A stretch of 64,000 bases of DNA from Dehalococcoidia bacterium (GTDB taxonomy: Bacteria; Chloroflexota; Dehalococcoidia; Dehalococcoidales; UBA1222). The DNA lies in assembly GCA_003597995.1 (NCBI GenBank), contig QZJY01000026.1:1-64000 (forward strand), in the 5' to 3' direction. Shown here piece after piece: positions 61,666 through 64,000 of the stretch (position 1 is its first letter; each line of letters begins with the position of its first letter). A program made the translations under genes and the position numbers. The notes beneath the pieces are model-generated. The model saw only the letters and a program-made list of their open reading frames with translations. It was not told where the DNA came from and did no database searches.

Positions 61666-63069
61666 CTAGCCACGTTTGAACTCTAACCTCAACACCCGCC
61701 TTGTTTGTGAAGTTACTTTTACTCGCTCGTCCAGGCGATAACCCGCCAGCCAGACAATACCCGAAGATGACACGACCACCGGAATATTGCGCCGCCAGTG
61801 TTTTGGAATTCTGGCATCCATCATGAACTTTCCCAGTTTTTTCTCCGCACCCAGCCCCAGGGGGTGAAAACGGTCGCCTCTTTTCCATGTCCGTACGTTG
61901 AGTTTTTGCCCGACCTTATCGAAATCCATATAGGCCACCAGGCTGTTGTCCTCCCTGTCAAGGGCATGGACAACCTTTGCTTCGACATGCCAGCCAGGCA
62001 GTTCCGTAACTCCCGGGATAGTCAACGGATATTCCCCATCAAGCCAAGGATAAGGACATGGCAGTTCACTCTCTTTTCCCAACCAGAGAGTGTCATACCC
62101 CGCCATGAAAACCAGTCCGTAAGGCAAATCGATGCGGCGGCCAGAAGGTTTGTCCATGAGTGACAGCATATCTTCGATGTGGCGCGATTCGATGTCTTTG
62201 AGACCGCCCGGCAACTGTTCGAGACAGGTCCTCAGCAGGTGTCGCTTGAGGGCCGGGTGGACATTTTGCAGCCCCTCTCTGTCAAGGGTAATAACCTCGC
62301 CATCTCTCGTAACCACTTTGTTCCAAAGTTCTGCGACTTGACCATCGAGATACTCCAGTTCATCTGCAGCGGAAGATGACAGGCGTAATAAAGCCTCAGA
62401 GATATTCGAGTTGTAATCCGTGAGCAACGGCAGAAGTTTTAAGCGGATTTTGTTGCGCAGGGGCGAAAGCTCGAAGTTGGAGGAATCGGTCCTCGGTTCA
62501 AGTCTCATCTGCTGACAATAGTCAATCGTTTCTTCTCTTGTTATGTCAAGCATCGGACGGACGATGACAAGTCCCCTGTCACCGATTGTCTTGGGTGTCA
62601 AAGGTCTGAGACCGACGAGACCGCGCGTGCCGCTGCCCCTCACGATGTGCAGCAGGATGGTCTCGACATTGTCGTTCTGCGTGTGCCCGGTGACGATATA
62701 GTGAGTGCCAATCTTCTCGCAAACGTCGGCGAGAAATAAGTAACGCACCTCGCGTGCCGCCTCTTCCAGCGTCATTTTATTGACTTTTTGAAAAGCTTTG
62801 ACATCACCCTGTCCAATGGTGACAGGAATATGCAGACTGCCAGCCAGTCCCCGGACATATTCAGCGTCCGCCCGAGATTCTTCACCACGCAAATGGTGGT
62901 CGAGGTGGGCGATATGCAGTGTCAGACCGAGTTCGTCTTTGAGGGTAGACAGCAGGTGTAAAAGGCACACAGAATCCGGGCCGCCCGAAACGGCTACCAC
63001 CAGTTTCGAGCCGGTCAGATTATGATTCTGAAAAAAACGGATTATTCCAAGCCTAATATCATCGGACAT
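61666..63069 (-). CDS. tilS: tRNA(Ile)-lysidine synthetase TilS
   Basis: Modifies C34 of the CAU-anticodon isoleucine tRNA to lysidine. 467 residues. PP-loop motif VVAVSGGPDSVCLLHLL near residue 30, HIAHLDHHLRGEESRADAEYV, ATP-site segment GHTQNDNVETILLHIVRGSG and GLRPLTP. The substrate-binding and C-terminal TilS domains follow (WKRGDRFHPLGLGAEKKLG...FMMDARIPKHWR). It is convergent with the zinc-finger gene. Confidence 0.95.
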   Translation of the reverse strand: MSDDIRLGIIRFFQNHNLTGSKLVVAVSGGPDSVCLLHLLSTLKDELGLTLHIAHLDHHLRGEESRADAEYVRGLAGSLHIPVTIGQGDVKAFQKVNKMTLEEAAREVRYLFLADVCEKIGTHYIVTGHTQNDNVETILLHIVRGSGTRGLVGLRPLTPKTIGDRGLVIVRPMLDITREETIDYCQQMRLEPRTDSSNFELSPLRNKIRLKLLPLLTDYNSNISEALLRLSSSAADELEYLDGQVAELWNKVVTRDGEVITLDREGLQNVHPALKRHLLRTCLEQLPGGLKDIESRHIEDMLSLMDKPSGRRIDLPYGLVFMAGYDTLWLGKESELPCPYPWLDGEYPLTIPGVTELPGWHVEAKVVHALDREDNSLVAYMDFDKVGQKLNVRTWKRGDRFHPLGLGAEKKLGKFMMDARIPKHWRRNIPVVVSSSGIVWLAGYRLDERVKVTSQTRRVLRLEFKRG

Positions 63070-63105
63070 GGCAGCCCCTATTATAGCAGGGATAAATACG
63101 GATGC

Positions 63106-64000
63106 TCAGGAGGAGTTAGCGGACAATTGGGTTGCTTTGAACCTTTGGGCCATTGCCACGCGCTGGCGGTAGCTCGGATGGTCGTCCAGTAAAACCTCTA
63201 CCCAGCGCGGAGGCGTTCCTTCCGCCAGGTTCTGGTCGGTCAGTTTGGCCATGGCGCTAATAAAGGAGTCCGAGTCGCCGGTGAGCGTAATAGCGAAAAA
63301 GTCGGCCTGAGACTCGACCCTGCGCGTGAAAAAAGCTGTCAAGGGTGTCATGACCAGCCCCATCAGCCCGAACACGAGAATGAGAAGCGGCAGGGCTGCG
63401 GCGTCCGAGACGTCCTTGAACCCAAGACTCTCCGTTAAAGCCTTGAAGACGAGAGCCGCCCCAAAAAATGACGCCAGCATGACCAGTCCCTGAAAAATAA
63501 ACAACCTCAGCATGTCGCGGTGGCGCTGGTGCCCCATTTCGTGGGCCATGATAACCGTTATTTCAGGCGGCGTGTATTTATCCAGCAAGGTATCGCTCAG
63601 CAGTATGCGCCGGGTGGCTCCCGCTCCCATGAGCGCCGCGTTGGCGGTGGTATTCTTGGCGCTGAACTCGACGGTGTAAATGCCCCTGACCTTGACCCGG
63701 GCCGCCTGAGCCAGTTTTTCTAAACGTGCCTTGATTTCACCATCTGCCAGCGGTTTTGTTTTGAAAAACATGGGGAGAATAATAACCGGGGCAAGGACGC
63801 TCAGCACCAGGCTGATAAGCATGACTGCTACCCAGCCCCACAGCCACCACCACTCCGGCGTGAAGGAGAGCAGCCAGTATGCCATCGATACCAAGCCCGA
63901 ACCTAAAAACAGCCCCAGGCCGGCCGTTTTAAGGTGGTCTCCCAGCCAGTTTACGAGCGTTTGACGTGAAAGACCATAGCGGCGGGGCAGCACCAGACCT
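63106..64000 (-). CDS. M48 family metalloprotease (Ste24-like), 5' truncated by window
   Basis: The reading frame runs off the right edge (codons continue to 63999), so the N-terminal membrane part is missing. The segment LPRRYGLSRQTLVNWLGDHLK is CAAX-protease-like, followed by transmembrane helices, NTTANAALMG, the zinc motif VIMAHEMGHQRHRDM (HExxH) and a downstream glutamate in ESQADFFA. C-terminal AMAKLTDQNLAE and HPSYRQRVAM are typical of Ste24/HtpX-like M48 proteases. It acts at the membrane on damaged or prenylated proteins in other organisms. Confidence 0.9.
   Translation of the reverse strand, partial: GLVLPRRYGLSRQTLVNWLGDHLKTAGLGLFLGSGLVSMAYWLLSFTPEWWWLWGWVAVMLISLVLSVLAPVIILPMFFKTKPLADGEIKARLEKLAQAARVKVRGIYTVEFSAKNTTANAALMGAGATRRILLSDTLLDKYTPPEITVIMAHEMGHQRHRDMLRLFIFQGLVMLASFFGAALVFKALTESLGFKDVSDAAALPLLILVFGLMGLVMTPLTAFFTRRVESQADFFAITLTGDSDSFISAMAKLTDQNLAEGTPPRWVEVLLDDHPSYRQRVAMAQRFKATQLSANSS

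Overview
The window is chromosomal DNA from an anaerobic bacterium. Most of it is GC-rich (by eye), but the stretch at about 17.0-18.6 kb is clearly AT-rich. The gene set suggests Chloroflexota, probably a Dehalococcoidia-like lineage: Tat-exported molybdoenzyme, rubrerythrin, a complete selenocysteine machinery, very large wall-less-type surface proteins with a C-terminal membrane anchor, and no outer-membrane genes. This taxonomic placement is inference from gene content, not from a marker comparison.

Layout. 0-5 kb: the end of a GAF/nuclease/phosphoribosyltransferase fusion, an unassigned structured RNA gene with its own promoter and terminator, a YihY-family membrane protein, a PIG-L deacetylase and a CPBP protease. 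5-14 kb: a respiratory island made of an orphan NarL-type response regulator, a ttrBCA-like molybdopterin oxidoreductase (Fe-S subunit, NrfD anchor, catalytic subunit), then moeA, mobB and mobA for assembling its cofactor. 14-19 kb: tRNA-Ala, gatB, secG, then an AT-rich decayed restriction-modification island. 19.2-23.7 kb: selC-selD-selA-selB; selD itself carries an in-frame UGA at the active site, so the cluster encodes a selenoprotein as well as the machinery. 23.7-30.2 kb: small zinc-finger proteins, a DUF4349/PKD lipoprotein, efp plus an EpmA-like modifying enzyme, a dCTP deaminase-like protein, a lipid kinase broken by a frameshift, dCMP deaminase and a small P-loop kinase.

30.4-37 kb: a tRNA nucleotidyltransferase, then a leftward operon (phosphoesterase, rsmA, ispE, plsY, rubrerythrin, unknown), and an MBL-fold hydrolase. 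37-44 kb: two leftward genes for architecturally alike giant surface proteins. 44-49 kb: rho, a transaldolase-like aldolase and pyrG, interspersed with a GIY-YIG protein and an S23-type four-helix protein. 49.5-54 kb: dnaJ-hspR-clpC heat-shock operon and a membrane protein. 54-58.6 kb: purF, a small membrane protein, purM (apparently starting with AUA) and purH. 58.6-61.3 kb: HIT/GalT-like protein, nicotinamidase and nicotinate phosphoribosyltransferase (NAD salvage). The window ends with tilS and a truncated M48 protease.

A striking genome-scale theme is repeated DNA between genes: at least seven arrays of a degenerate heptamer, six copies of a 36-43 bp unit around the GIY-YIG gene, and several dispersed palindromic families. 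Heptamer arrays run into the 3' ends of pyrG and the S23-type gene and encode their last residues.
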